A stretch of 64,000 nucleotides of DNA from HGM11368 sp051883455 (GTDB lineage Bacteria > Bacillota > Clostridia > Christensenellales > UBA3700). A program made the translations under genes and the position numbers. The stretch lies in NCBI GenBank assembly GCA_051883455.1, contig JBJETT010000008.1, positions 124,001-188,000 on the forward strand, given 5' to 3'. Under the pieces are notes generated by a model that searched no databases, was not told the DNA's origin, and was given only the letters and a program-made list of their open reading frames with translations. This document shows, in pieces, positions 34,926-43,204 of the stretch (its first letter is position 1; each line of letters starts with the position of its first letter).

Positions 34926-35399
34926 TCAACCCGAAATAGGCTCTCGGGCCTCTCCGTCTCCTACGCCTTGTACGACGAGGGCGTGAGGTACGCATATTAT
35001 ACTGTCGCCCGCCTTGGTTATCGCTTTCATTTGCGTGCACTCGGCGGAGGAAGAACAGTTCGCTTCTTGCACCCACGCTTTACGCTCCGTGAGGTCTATG
35101 ACGACAAGGTTGTAGCCGTTGGGTTGGTCTGTATGCACCGTCAAATAGTACTTATCACCCTCTATGCGACTATCTACGGCAGATGCGGTGATTAGGCTAT
35201 CGTCCTCGAAATAATACTCGGCAACAACCTCGCCCTTGAGTGTGACCTCAACGCCTCTAAGACTACTGTCTTGCCGAGGCAAACAAAAAATTAGCAATAG
35301 CGCGACAATCAAAGCTACCAACACGATATATACTATCACGTCGGCTAAGCGGAAGGGCTTGATATTTTTGATTTTGTCTATCTTGTCAGTCTTGCTCAT
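34926..35399 (-). CDS. NusG domain II-containing membrane protein
   Basis: A 157-residue protein with one N-terminal helix (about residues 22-44) and an extracytoplasmic NusG-domain-II-like fold (GVEVTLKGEVVAEYYFEDD through NGYNLVVIDL, NCSSSAEC, and a closing CVPHALVVQ). This family is often coded with Rnf and ApbE in Clostridia. It overlaps apbE by 14 bases and so is co-translated with it. A link to flavin-dependent electron transfer is inferred from this context, not from a catalytic motif. Confidence 0.85.
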   Translation of the reverse strand: MSKTDKIDKIKNIKPFRLADVIVYIVLVALIVALLLIFCLPRQDSSLRGVEVTLKGEVVAEYYFEDDSLITASAVDSRIEGDKYYLTVHTDQPNGYNLVVIDLTERKAWVQEANCSSSAECTQMKAITKAGDSIICVPHALVVQGVGDGEAREPISG

Positions 35400-36570
35400 A
35401 TAAGACGAAATCTCCGCTATTGATTGTCATAGTGTCGGGACTGTTGCTAAATACTCGATATTTGCCACCTTGCTCGAATACGAAATAGGCGTTGTAGTCC
35501 AAGCCATTGACAAATTCCATTGCCTCATTCACGCTCATACAACATATAGCCGTACTGAGGGCGTCGCATAAGGCGGAGCTTTCGCCCACCACGCTGGCGG
35601 TGATAATTCCGCCGTCTATCGGATAGCCGTCGTCGGCTATTATGTGACAATATCTCTTGCCCTCTATCTCGTAATATCTCTCGTAGTCGCCACTGGTGGA
35701 AAAACCTTGGTCGCATGCCTTGACGCTAAGATAGTTGCCCTCGCCCCTCGGATTGACCACACCCACTCGCCAAGCCAACGGATTGTCGTCGTATACGGGT
35801 TTGGTCGACTTGAGAAGCGACAACGAACTAGTGCCCACGTTGACGTAGCCGAAGTTGAAACCGCTCTCCTTGACTATCTCGTAGGCTATATCGCAAGCGT
35901 AGCCCTTGCCTATTCCGCCCAAAGATAGCGTGACGGTATATTCCACCCCCTCCACGGTAACCGTGTCGGTAGGCTTGACAAGGTAATACTTGTCCTCTTC
36001 TTGTAGCAACCCTACTTTGCCCACGCCCACCAAAGATTTGAATGCTTGGACGTATCTATCGTCGGGCAAAGTTTGCTTGTAGTCTGTCCTGTCGTATGGC
36101 TCGACCGGCTCATAGTCGCCCGCAAAGCGAGGAGAAAAGCCCCAAAGGTCTACGAGCCTCGCCGTGGTGGGGTCGAACTTGCCACCCGTTGTAGCGTTGA
36201 GACTCTTGCACAAAGACACTATATCGTAGGTGTATTTACTTACCTCGACTCTCTCGCCCGCCTCCGCGTTGTTAAATTTAGCCACGTCAGAGCCGTTTAC
36301 GCTCTCGTTGATAGCCTCGTCTATCTCTCTTAGAGCGTCTTTGACCTTAGCCCAAGTTGCGTCCATTCTCTCAACAACCGATTTATCGCTAGTATTGCCG
36401 GCAAGCACCAGATACGTCGCAGTGCCGAAAAACTCGATACTTGTATAAGATTTGGGTCGATAGTCGGTATAATCTTCTCCCTCGGGCGTGGTAAGCCTAG
36501 GCGTACAACCTACGCCGACGAGCAAAGATATTATCAAGAATACGGCAATGAGTATAACCTTCTTTTTCAC
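35386..36570 (-). CDS. apbE: FAD:protein FMN transferase (ApbE), lipoprotein
   Basis: Transfers FMN from FAD onto Ser/Thr of target proteins outside the membrane. The 394-residue precursor begins KKKVILIAVFLIISLLVGVGC, a lipoprotein signal with lipobox LVGVGC, so it is membrane-anchored. Typical ApbE stretches are DLWGFSP, SLGGIGKGYACD and NVGTSSLSLL. The likely targets are RnfD and RnfG coded 6-9 kb away. I choose GTG at 36570: the -10 box of its promoter ends only 6 bases upstream, so the longer frame from 36663 would begin before transcription starts. The mRNA would be leaderless. Confidence 0.92.
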   Translation of the reverse strand: MKKKVILIAVFLIISLLVGVGCTPRLTTPEGEDYTDYRPKSYTSIEFFGTATYLVLAGNTSDKSVVERMDATWAKVKDALREIDEAINESVNGSDVAKFNNAEAGERVEVSKYTYDIVSLCKSLNATTGGKFDPTTARLVDLWGFSPRFAGDYEPVEPYDRTDYKQTLPDDRYVQAFKSLVGVGKVGLLQEEDKYYLVKPTDTVTVEGVEYTVTLSLGGIGKGYACDIAYEIVKESGFNFGYVNVGTSSLSLLKSTKPVYDDNPLAWRVGVVNPRGEGNYLSVKACDQGFSTSGDYERYYEIEGKRYCHIIADDGYPIDGGIITASVVGESSALCDALSTAICCMSVNEAMEFVNGLDYNAYFVFEQGGKYRVFSNSPDTMTINSGDFVLYEQD

Positions 36571-36576
36571 AACGAT

Positions 36577-36605
36577 AGTATAACATTTTTGACTTTGATT
36601 TACAA
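36577..36605 (-). promoter_or_regulatory. Promoter of apbE, giving a leaderless transcript
   Basis: TTGTAA (36600-36605), 17-base spacer, TATACT (36577-36582), then six bases and the GTG start. No Shine-Dalgarno sequence fits in between. Confidence 0.65.
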
Positions 36606-36651
36606 TAGATTTGGAAAAAACCGACGTTTTAGTTGCAAGCATTGTCGAAAG

Positions 36652-36680
36652 TTGACTAAACACACGCTAAGTAGTATAAT
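36652..36680 (+). promoter_or_regulatory. Promoter of the PI-PLC-like gene, giving a leaderless transcript
   Basis: TTGACT (36652-36657), 17-base spacer, TATAAT (36675-36680). The ATG is at 36689, eight bases after the -10 box, and no ribosome binding site is present. Confidence 0.75.
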
Positions 36681-36688
36681 AAAAAAGT

Positions 36689-37735
36689 ATGGTAAAACAA
36701 AAGCAAGTCGAAGGTAAAAAACCTCGCAAAGGACTCAAAGTATTTCTCGTCCTGCTCATCTTGTTCGTGGTGTGCTGTCTTATTGCAGTACCTTTTGCTC
36801 TGCAGACCATTCCCGTCAAAGAATTTGACACGACTCTATCCGACTTCTATTGCAATTGGATGAGCCATATCCCCGACGACGTGCTTATCAAAAACCTCGT
36901 CATACCGGGAAGCCACGACTCGGGAACGGTGACTATGCCATCTATAGGCTGTACCCAAAATAGACATATCCAAGACCAAGTCAAGGCTGGTATCCGCTAC
37001 TTCGACATAAGAGCGGCTAAGCAAGGCGACGACCTCGTAATATTCCACTCGATATTGCGTGGAGTGAGGTTTGAGCCTATAGCGCAAGGGCTGTACGACT
37101 TTATCGTTGCCAACCCCAGCGAATTTTTGATACTTGACTTCCAATATTTCGAAAACAGTCAACAAATGATACACGATATGCTGAAGCGCATAGGGCTTGC
37201 CGACCTCGCCGTAGTCAACGACACCGATTTGCCCGACTACGACTTCGTGGATAGACTGACCGTGGGCGATATGCGTGGCAAAGTGCTAATCGTATGGGGC
37301 GATAATAGCGACGTGGACTACGCTTTTAGACGCAACAACAACCTATGCACCGTCAAAAATTGCGTGTTGACTTCACCTTTCTATATTCTCTTGCACGGTA
37401 TGCAAAGCCAAGACGTCATCGACAATATCTTGCCACTCTATTACAAGCGATATAGAGAGTGGAACAAGGGCTTGTTCGTACTGCAATGCCAAATTACCTT
37501 TGGACCAAACTTGTACCAAAGAGAGGCTTCTCACAAGGACAATATGACGGCTTACGTCAACTCGATAGCCTCCGACCCCGAAAAGCTAAAATTTATCAAT
37601 ATCGTAATGCGTGAGTACGCCGACGACTATATGGAAAAAATCAACTCTATCCTAAGGCTTAATATTGCCAAGGGATTTATCGATGAGTCCGACTCTGTAT
37701 ATATTCAAAACACCTTGCCACCAGAGGTGGCGTAA
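36689..37735 (+). CDS. Phosphatidylinositol-specific phospholipase C X-domain protein
   Basis: A 348-residue protein with a basic N-terminus and one membrane segment (about residues 17-38), then an extracytoplasmic PI-PLC X-like domain. The two catalytic histidines are recognisable in IPGSHDSGTVTM and VIFHSIL, with the Asp/Arg pair in IRYFDIRAA, and a later ILDFQYFEN strand. Members cleave phosphatidylinositol or its glycan derivatives by acid/base catalysis. The natural substrate in this organism is uncertain. It is alone on its strand, divergent from apbE. Confidence 0.85.
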   Translation: MVKQKQVEGKKPRKGLKVFLVLLILFVVCCLIAVPFALQTIPVKEFDTTLSDFYCNWMSHIPDDVLIKNLVIPGSHDSGTVTMPSIGCTQNRHIQDQVKAGIRYFDIRAAKQGDDLVIFHSILRGVRFEPIAQGLYDFIVANPSEFLILDFQYFENSQQMIHDMLKRIGLADLAVVNDTDLPDYDFVDRLTVGDMRGKVLIVWGDNSDVDYAFRRNNNLCTVKNCVLTSPFYILLHGMQSQDVIDNILPLYYKRYREWNKGLFVLQCQITFGPNLYQREASHKDNMTAYVNSIASDPEKLKFINIVMREYADDYMEKINSILRLNIAKGFIDESDSVYIQNTLPPEVA

Positions 37736-37739
37736 GGTT

Positions 37740-37905
37740 TGCCTGACGGCAAGTGACGTTGCCATCTATGCCAACAGTGACGTATTGACTTATAGCCAAA
37801 GTTAGGTAGTTGACTATAACGACTTGTAATCAAAGTGACGTTTCTCCTTGCGGAGAATTAGGATATTTCCACTTGTTTGACTAAAATATTGCGTAGACTG
37901 CCAAT
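37740..37905. repeat. Series of short hairpins with three AGTGACGT words after the PI-PLC gene
   Basis: AGTGACGT occurs at about 37756, 37783 and 37836. Small hairpins lie between them (TGCC-tgac-GGCA; TTATAG...CTATAA; TCTCC-ttgc-GGAGA). No reading frame is credible. Purpose unknown. Confidence 0.4.
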
Positions 37906-37920
37906 TAATCACAAAAAAAT

Positions 37921-37943
37921 GCCACGATTGCATTAATCGTGGC
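37921..37943. terminator. Bidirectional terminator between PI-PLC and ddh genes
   Basis: GCCACGATT / AATCGTGGC hairpin, flanked by an A run on the left and GATTTTTA on the right, so it can serve both converging genes. Confidence 0.85.
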
Positions 37944-37962
37944 GATTTTTATTACTAGTATT

Positions 37963-38934
37963 TTACAGCAAATGCGCTCTGAGTTCTTCCGGAGATTGTG
38001 GGCTGAGCAAGCCGATTGGCACGTCGAATACCGTTACGCAACCACTGCGTCCTTCCTTGGACATCTTGTAGATTGCTCTTGCGTACGCCGTCAATACGCT
38101 ACCCGTAAACTCTGGATTGGAGTCGAGTTTGATATTGAGTTCCAACACGTGCTTTTTGTCACTGTAGGTGTCGCCGCTTCTAAGCACTACTCCGCCGTGA
38201 GGAAGCTCGCTATGATTGCGCTTCATCTCTTCCATATCTATAAAGTGAACGGTGGTGTCGTAGTCGGCAAAGTAGTTGGGCATATTTACGATTTGCTCTC
38301 TAATCTTGTCCTTATCAGCGCCCTCTTGAGCCACGACGTAACACTCTCTGACGTGCTTTTGTCTGGTGGTAAGCTGTGGATTTTCGCCCGCTCTCACCGC
38401 TTGCATAGCAGCCTCTACGGGCACGGTGTATTGTCTTGCGTCGACTACGCCCTCAATTCTTCTGATAGCGTCGGAGTGTCCTTGCGAAACGCCCTTGCCC
38501 CAAAACGTGTAATCGTTGCCGTTAGGAAGCAAAGCGCCGAACATCATTCTTGCCACCGAGAATAGTCCCGGATCCCAACCTACCGAGATGATGCCGAGCT
38601 TTCCGCTCTCTTTGCCCGTCTTGTCCATGTTGGCAAAGTGCTCGGGTATCCTTGCGTGAGTGTCGAAAGAGTCCACCGTGTTGAAGTACTTTATCATTTC
38701 TACGCTTTGCTTAGGCAAATCGGTAGCCGAGCCGCCGCAAAGTATCAAAACGTCGATTTTGTCCTTGTACTCTTGGATTTGGTCGATGCTTATCGCTTTG
38801 CCCGTTGCCGTTACTACGTCCTTTCTGCGGGTAAAAATACCCACCAATTCCATATCGCTGTTGTTGCTTACGGCGAGTTCTACACCTCTGCCGAGGTTGC
38901 CGTATCCCAAAATGCCGATTTTGATTTTTTGCAT
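37963..38934 (-). CDS. ddh: meso-Diaminopimelate D-dehydrogenase
   Basis: Catalyses the one-step NADPH-dependent reductive amination of tetrahydrodipicolinate to meso-diaminopimelate, the precursor of lysine and peptidoglycan. The 323 residues fit the family. A Rossmann motif GILGYGNLGRGVE lies at residues 6-18, then the family stretches CGGSATDLPKQ, NTVDSFDTHARIPEH and SVGWDPGLFS. The start at 38934 (MQKIKIG) follows AAGGAG; the longer frame has no ribosome binding site. This links to asd and dapA at 62.6-64 kb. Confidence 0.96.
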   Translation of the reverse strand: MQKIKIGILGYGNLGRGVELAVSNNSDMELVGIFTRRKDVVTATGKAISIDQIQEYKDKIDVLILCGGSATDLPKQSVEMIKYFNTVDSFDTHARIPEHFANMDKTGKESGKLGIISVGWDPGLFSVARMMFGALLPNGNDYTFWGKGVSQGHSDAIRRIEGVVDARQYTVPVEAAMQAVRAGENPQLTTRQKHVRECYVVAQEGADKDKIREQIVNMPNYFADYDTTVHFIDMEEMKRNHSELPHGGVVLRSGDTYSDKKHVLELNIKLDSNPEFTGSVLTAYARAIYKMSKEGRSGCVTVFDVPIGLLSPQSPEELRAHLL

Positions 38935-39028
38935 AAGTTTTCTCCTTGTTTTTTTCGATAATATTATTGCACACGCCAACCTCTATACGCAACTATTTGA
39001 AAAATTTTTTTGATTTTTTAGACAAAAA

Positions 39029-39051
39029 AATCCGTGCGTTTTGCACGGATT
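39029..39051 (-). terminator. Terminator of the glycosyltransferase-acyltransferase gene
   Basis: AATCCGTGC / GCACGGATT hairpin with TTTTTTT on the minus strand, 20 bases after the stop codon. Confidence 0.88.
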
Positions 39052-39070
39052 TTCGTATTACAAGCATTGC

Positions 39071-41227
39071 TTAGTCTTGATTGACTTGAGGCGTATCTGC
39101 CACTGCTTCGCTACTACTTGGCTCAATCGCATCTTGTTGCGAAGTAGCTTGCATCTCTTCCTTTTGAGCGCCTTCCGTCGGCTCAACTTGCGTGATATCG
39201 TCACTAGGAGTTTGTTCCTCGGACTTGTCTTCCTTGCCCTTGAGTCCGTCAAGAATTTTACCAACGACTTGCTTTACTTTGCCTACTTTTTTGGGTTGTT
39301 CTTCGCCGTTTTCTTCAGCCATTTGCTTTAGCTGATATTTAGTCTTGAACTCGGTCGGTCTTTCTTTGCCCTCGAAGTAATCTATGCTCATACCGTGATT
39401 GGAATTGTCGTAGAGATTTTTCATTGCCTTGACGGTTCTATCTTCCATATCCTTGTACATTTCTTTGCTAAATAGTTGCAAATTAGGATAGATTGGCTCG
39501 CCCACGGTTATGGTAGCGCAAGGCTTGGAAGTAAAGCACAGCTTGTACAAGCCTCTTCTCTTACGCCAACTTATCACAATAGGAATGATAGGCACTTGGC
39601 TGTCACACGCAATCTTAAACGCACCCTTGTTGAGCTCTCTTATGCCTGCATAATAGTTGATAAGATGCGCCTCGGCGTAGACGTGCACCGTCTTGCCGTC
39701 TTTGAGCAATGTGTTGATTTCGTGCTTAAATACTCTAGCCTCGGCAACGTTTTGCGGAGTTGGCACTGCACCCAAAAACTTGAGCATTTTACCCGCTACA
39801 GGCATATTGAAAGACTCGTGAAGTACGGTAAACTGCACCCTTCTCGGCCACAAAACAAGCGCGTTCATTGCACAGTCGAGCAAGTGCACGTGATTGCTTA
39901 CGCTAACTACGCCCTTGCCCTTGGCTTTTTTCAAGTTCTTCTTGCCCTTGATACGCAGTCCTAGATAAAACGTACAGAATAGGTAGAACACAGGTATGCC
40001 GATAAGGTAATATAGCAAGCCCGACAGCACGTGTGTGACCTTGTTTTTGGACACGAACTGTTTGCCTTTCTTTTTGGCTTCTTTGGTGTCCATTCTACGC
40101 TTTTCTTTGGCAGTGGATATCGCCTCTCTAAACATCTCTTCGGCTTTGTCGATAGAATAGGATACGTTGTATCTTTCGCCTTGAGCTACGTACTCTTTGC
40201 TCATCTGTTCCTTTTGCTCGGGATGCTCTATCCAATAGTCGATTTTGTCTGCAAGGTCCTTTGGATTGCCCGCCTCAAATAGCGACCTCTCGTCCAAAGC
40301 GAATTGCGGGGTAGCCGACTTGGCAGAGTTGGCGATGATTGGCACTACTCCACACGTAAACGCCTCTATACAGGCTATTGCCTCTATCTCTACGTCGGCT
40401 GCGTGCACGTAAAGGTCGGTGTTGTGAAGTTGCTCGATGAGTTCTTCTTTGCTAAAAAATCCAAACTTGACGGGATTGGTCAATAGGTTGTCCGCCAACT
40501 TCTTAAGTTTGTTATACGAAGGTCCTTTTCCTGCCAAAGTCAAGTGAATTTTGTCGGCATATTTGCTCAAAGATATCGCCTTGATAAGCACGTCTTGACG
40601 CTTTTCATTAGCGTATCTGCCCGTCATCATGATATTGATATGCTCGGGATCAAGTTGCTTGTACTCTGCAGGCGGTTTGAAGTCGCTCGACACACCGTTG
40701 GAAATGACGTGCATGTTGGCTTTGTAATTTCTATCCTGCAACTGCTTGGCAATGAATTGCGACGGACAATGTATGTGGTCAACTTTGTTGAAAAAGTTGT
40801 CCCTAAAGTATGCGTAAAACCATTTCGACGCTATGGAAGAATGTTTGAGTCCCGCATTGTAGGTTATATTTTCGGGTTGAACGTGGAAAGCCGCGGTAAC
40901 GGGAATACCCATTTGTTTGGCGACTTTGAGAGCCTTCTTTTCGAGTTTGAAAGGCATATATAGATGCACGATATCAGCACCGCTGAATGCATTGGTGAGC
41001 GTTTCGTAATCGGGCTTACCGAATCTAACTTGTTGCAGCATCGCAACTTCCGTCGCGATAGGCAAATACCTCTCTTGTACCTCGAAGCAACCTTCGCCCT
41101 TGGCGCCCGTTGCAACCACTCTAACCTCGTGTCCACGCTTTTTGAGCTCGTCGACAAAGCGATGCGCCGACATAACCGTTCCGTTGGTCATAAGGTCGTA
41201 TAAATCTATAACGATAACTATCTTCAT
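39071..41227 (-). CDS. Fusion of GT4 glycosyltransferase and PlsC-type acyltransferase
   Basis: A 718-residue two-enzyme protein. Residues 1-375 are a GT-B glycosyltransferase of family 4, with the G-rich N-terminal loop TNGTVMSAHRF and the E-x7-E region in EIEAIACIEAFTCGVVPI. A hydrophobic hinge follows (about 400-425). Residues 430-640 are a 1-acylglycerol-3-phosphate acyltransferase-like domain with the HX4D motif in NHVHLLD (His446, Asp451) and YAEAHLINYYAGIRELNKG at the usual EGTR position. The last 70 residues are a Glu/Ser/Gln-rich disordered tail. It probably makes or remodels membrane glycolipids at the inner leaflet. AGGAG precedes the start. Confidence 0.88.
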   Translation of the reverse strand: MKIVIVIDLYDLMTNGTVMSAHRFVDELKKRGHEVRVVATGAKGEGCFEVQERYLPIATEVAMLQQVRFGKPDYETLTNAFSGADIVHLYMPFKLEKKALKVAKQMGIPVTAAFHVQPENITYNAGLKHSSIASKWFYAYFRDNFFNKVDHIHCPSQFIAKQLQDRNYKANMHVISNGVSSDFKPPAEYKQLDPEHINIMMTGRYANEKRQDVLIKAISLSKYADKIHLTLAGKGPSYNKLKKLADNLLTNPVKFGFFSKEELIEQLHNTDLYVHAADVEIEAIACIEAFTCGVVPIIANSAKSATPQFALDERSLFEAGNPKDLADKIDYWIEHPEQKEQMSKEYVAQGERYNVSYSIDKAEEMFREAISTAKEKRRMDTKEAKKKGKQFVSKNKVTHVLSGLLYYLIGIPVFYLFCTFYLGLRIKGKKNLKKAKGKGVVSVSNHVHLLDCAMNALVLWPRRVQFTVLHESFNMPVAGKMLKFLGAVPTPQNVAEARVFKHEINTLLKDGKTVHVYAEAHLINYYAGIRELNKGAFKIACDSQVPIIPIVISWRKRRGLYKLCFTSKPCATITVGEPIYPNLQLFSKEMYKDMEDRTVKAMKNLYDNSNHGMSIDYFEGKERPTEFKTKYQLKQMAEENGEEQPKKVGKVKQVVGKILDGLKGKEDKSEEQTPSDDITQVEPTEGAQKEEMQATSQQDAIEPSSSEAVADTPQVNQD

Positions 41228-41239
41228 TTTTTCTCCTAA

Positions 41240-41620
41240 TTTTTGCCTTTCTAAGTGGCAAAATAATATCTTATATCTATGGTATTGCCAAATAAGACAA
41301 TATTATAATAAATATTTTAATGATATTGTTGGCGTTTGCAATGCTTTTGAACAAAATTTTACAAATTTTACCATTAAAATACTTAATTTTTACTTAGATT
41401 TTACTTAGATTTTACCTAAAACGTCTTTGACACGCTTTTCTACTATTTCTAACCGCATACACGGCGCCAATCAAGATGCTAGGCGAACAATACGTTTTTT
41501 GTTACGTTGTACGCAAAATAAATTTTTGAAACCATAGAAAAAATTTTATTAAATACAACGAGAAAATATTCCACCAAAAAATTGCTTTTAATATGACATT
41601 TTCAAAATACCTAGTGCAAA
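41240..41620. other. AT-rich spacer between the divergent GT-PlsC and guaA genes
   Basis: No coding frame is seen. An inverted repeat TTTGCC / GGCAAA (41246-41266) lies in the GT-PlsC leader. An 11-bp unit TTTACTTAGAT is tandemly repeated at 41389 and 41400, with a third partial copy. No riboswitch class was recognised in front of guaA. Confidence 0.5.
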
Positions 41621-41624
41621 AAAA

Positions 41625-41653
41625 TTGACATAATTCGCGCCTTGTTGTATGCT
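41625..41653 (+). promoter_or_regulatory. Promoter of guaA
   Basis: TTGACA (41625-41630), 17-base spacer, TATGCT (41648-41653). The leader is about 27 bases and carries AAGGAG. Confidence 0.8.
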
Positions 41654-41686
41654 CAAATTACCAACAAAACACAAGGAGACGTATCT

Positions 41687-42964
41687 ATGAAGCAAGACAT
41701 GATTGCAATCATTGACCTTGGCAGCGAAGAAAACTCCGCTATTGCCAGACTCATCAGAAGCTACGGCGTTTATAGTGAGATTTACGCTCACGACATTACG
41801 CTCGACGCTCTCAAAAAGATGCCCAACGTCAAGGGCGTTATACTCAACGGCGGTCCTAACAGAGTTGTTGACGGCGTAAAAATCGACGTCGCACAAGACC
41901 TATACTCTATCGGCGTACCGTTTTTGGCAATAGACCACGATACCGACAAGTGTCCTCAAGGCAAGACCAGCGATATCAAGTCTTTTATCTTCGATACGTG
42001 CCACTGCGACGCCAACTGGAATATGGACAACTTTATCCAAGACCAAGTAGAGCTTTTGCGTAAACAAATCGGCAATAAGAAAGTTTTGCTTGCCCTATCG
42101 GGTGGCGTTGACTCTTCCGTCGTTGCCGCTTTGCTCATCAAAGCTATCGGCAACCAACTCGTTTGCGTACACGTAAATCACGGTCTTTTGCGTAAAGGCG
42201 AGCCAGAACAAGTCATTAGAGTGTTTAGAGAAGAATTGGGCGCTAACCTCATCTACTCCGACTCTGTAGACAGATTTCTTGACAAGCTCGCAGGTGTTGA
42301 AGACCCTGAGAAAAAGAGAAAAATTATCGGTGCGGAATTTATAAGAGTATTCGAAGAAGAAGCTAGAAAACTCGACGGCATCGACTTCCTCGCTCAAGGT
42401 ACTATTTACCCTGATATCGTTGAGAGCGGTACTAAGACGGGTAAAGCAGTCAAGGCTCACCACAACGTAGGCGGACTGCCTGAAGACCTCAAATTCGAGC
42501 TCGTAGAGCCTCTCAAATACCTCTTCAAAGACGAGGTTAGAGCGTGCGGTAAGGCTTTGGGCTTGCCTGACGACATGGTTTACCGTCAGCCGTTCCCAGG
42601 TCCCGGACTTGGCGTAAGATGCTTGGGCGCTATTACTCGTGATAGACTCGAGGCTGTAAGAGAATCCGACGCTATCTTGAGAGAAGAATTTGCCAAAAAC
42701 GGTCTTCAAGGCAAGGTATGGCAATACTTTACCCTCATCCCTGACACCAAGTCGGTGGGCGTGCGTGACAACGCTCGTTGCTACGATTGGCCTGTAATCA
42801 TCAGAGCAGTCAACACCGTAGATGCCATGACGGCTACTATCGAGCATATCGATTGGGCTATCCTTGACAAAATTACTTCTCGCATACTTAGCGAAGTCAA
42901 GGGCGTCAACAGAGTTTGCTACGACCTCTCTCCAAAGCCAACAGCAACCATTGAATGGGAATAA
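41687..42964 (+). CDS. guaA: GMP synthase with a degenerate, shortened glutamine amidotransferase domain
   Basis: Converts XMP to GMP. The ATP-pyrophosphatase half is complete: PP-loop ALSGGVDSS at residues 136-144, QGTIYPDIVESG, and the C-terminal dimerisation domain with QPFPGPGLGVRCLG and the ending KPTATIEWE. The N-terminal class I amidotransferase half is only about 115 residues instead of about 190. It begins normally (IAIIDLGSEENSAIARLIRSYG, then VKGVILNGGP), but the nucleophile-elbow Cys of GICYG is replaced (VPFLAIDHDTD), and the His/Glu part is missing. Total 425 residues against about 510-525. It therefore probably uses free ammonia. Start at 41687 is backed by AAGGAG. Confidence 0.92.
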   Translation: MKQDMIAIIDLGSEENSAIARLIRSYGVYSEIYAHDITLDALKKMPNVKGVILNGGPNRVVDGVKIDVAQDLYSIGVPFLAIDHDTDKCPQGKTSDIKSFIFDTCHCDANWNMDNFIQDQVELLRKQIGNKKVLLALSGGVDSSVVAALLIKAIGNQLVCVHVNHGLLRKGEPEQVIRVFREELGANLIYSDSVDRFLDKLAGVEDPEKKRKIIGAEFIRVFEEEARKLDGIDFLAQGTIYPDIVESGTKTGKAVKAHHNVGGLPEDLKFELVEPLKYLFKDEVRACGKALGLPDDMVYRQPFPGPGLGVRCLGAITRDRLEAVRESDAILREEFAKNGLQGKVWQYFTLIPDTKSVGVRDNARCYDWPVIIRAVNTVDAMTATIEHIDWAILDKITSRILSEVKGVNRVCYDLSPKPTATIEWE

Positions 42965-42982
42965 TAAGATTATTAAAAACCA

Positions 42983-43007
42983 AACACCCGCCTCAACGGC
43001 GGGTGTT
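42983..43007 (+). terminator. Terminator of guaA
   Basis: AACACCCGCC / GGCGGGTGTT hairpin followed by TTTTTTTA, 18 bases after the stop codon. Confidence 0.92.
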
Positions 43008-43155
43008 TTTTTATTAAAAAACTAGAGTATCAATACTTTTGTCAATCTTTTTCATGTCCACCCCTATACGAACTGTATTTTGTCACAAGTTTTTGCAAAA
43101 CGTCGCGTAGCGGACTATTTTGTTAATATCAGATTACAACGATTTTGAAATTTAA

Positions 43156-43180
43156 ACGGCGAGAACTATACTCTCGCCGT
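43156..43180 (-). terminator. Hairpin after the metallophosphoesterase gene
   Basis: ACGGCGAGA / TCTCGCCGT stem. On the minus strand it is followed by TTTAAATTTC, a moderate T tract. Confidence 0.65.
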
Positions 43181-43204
43181 CTAAAAGCTAATTGATTATC
43201 AATT

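Noticed and set aside
41228..41686. Purine riboswitch before guaA
   Set aside because: The predicted leader is about 30 bases and the purine aptamer core is absent.
41687..42050. A frameshift explaining the short GuaA amidotransferase domain
   Set aside because: The frame is continuous from a well-placed start into the PP-loop, and I see no remnant of the GICYG or His/Glu segments in the other frames nearby.
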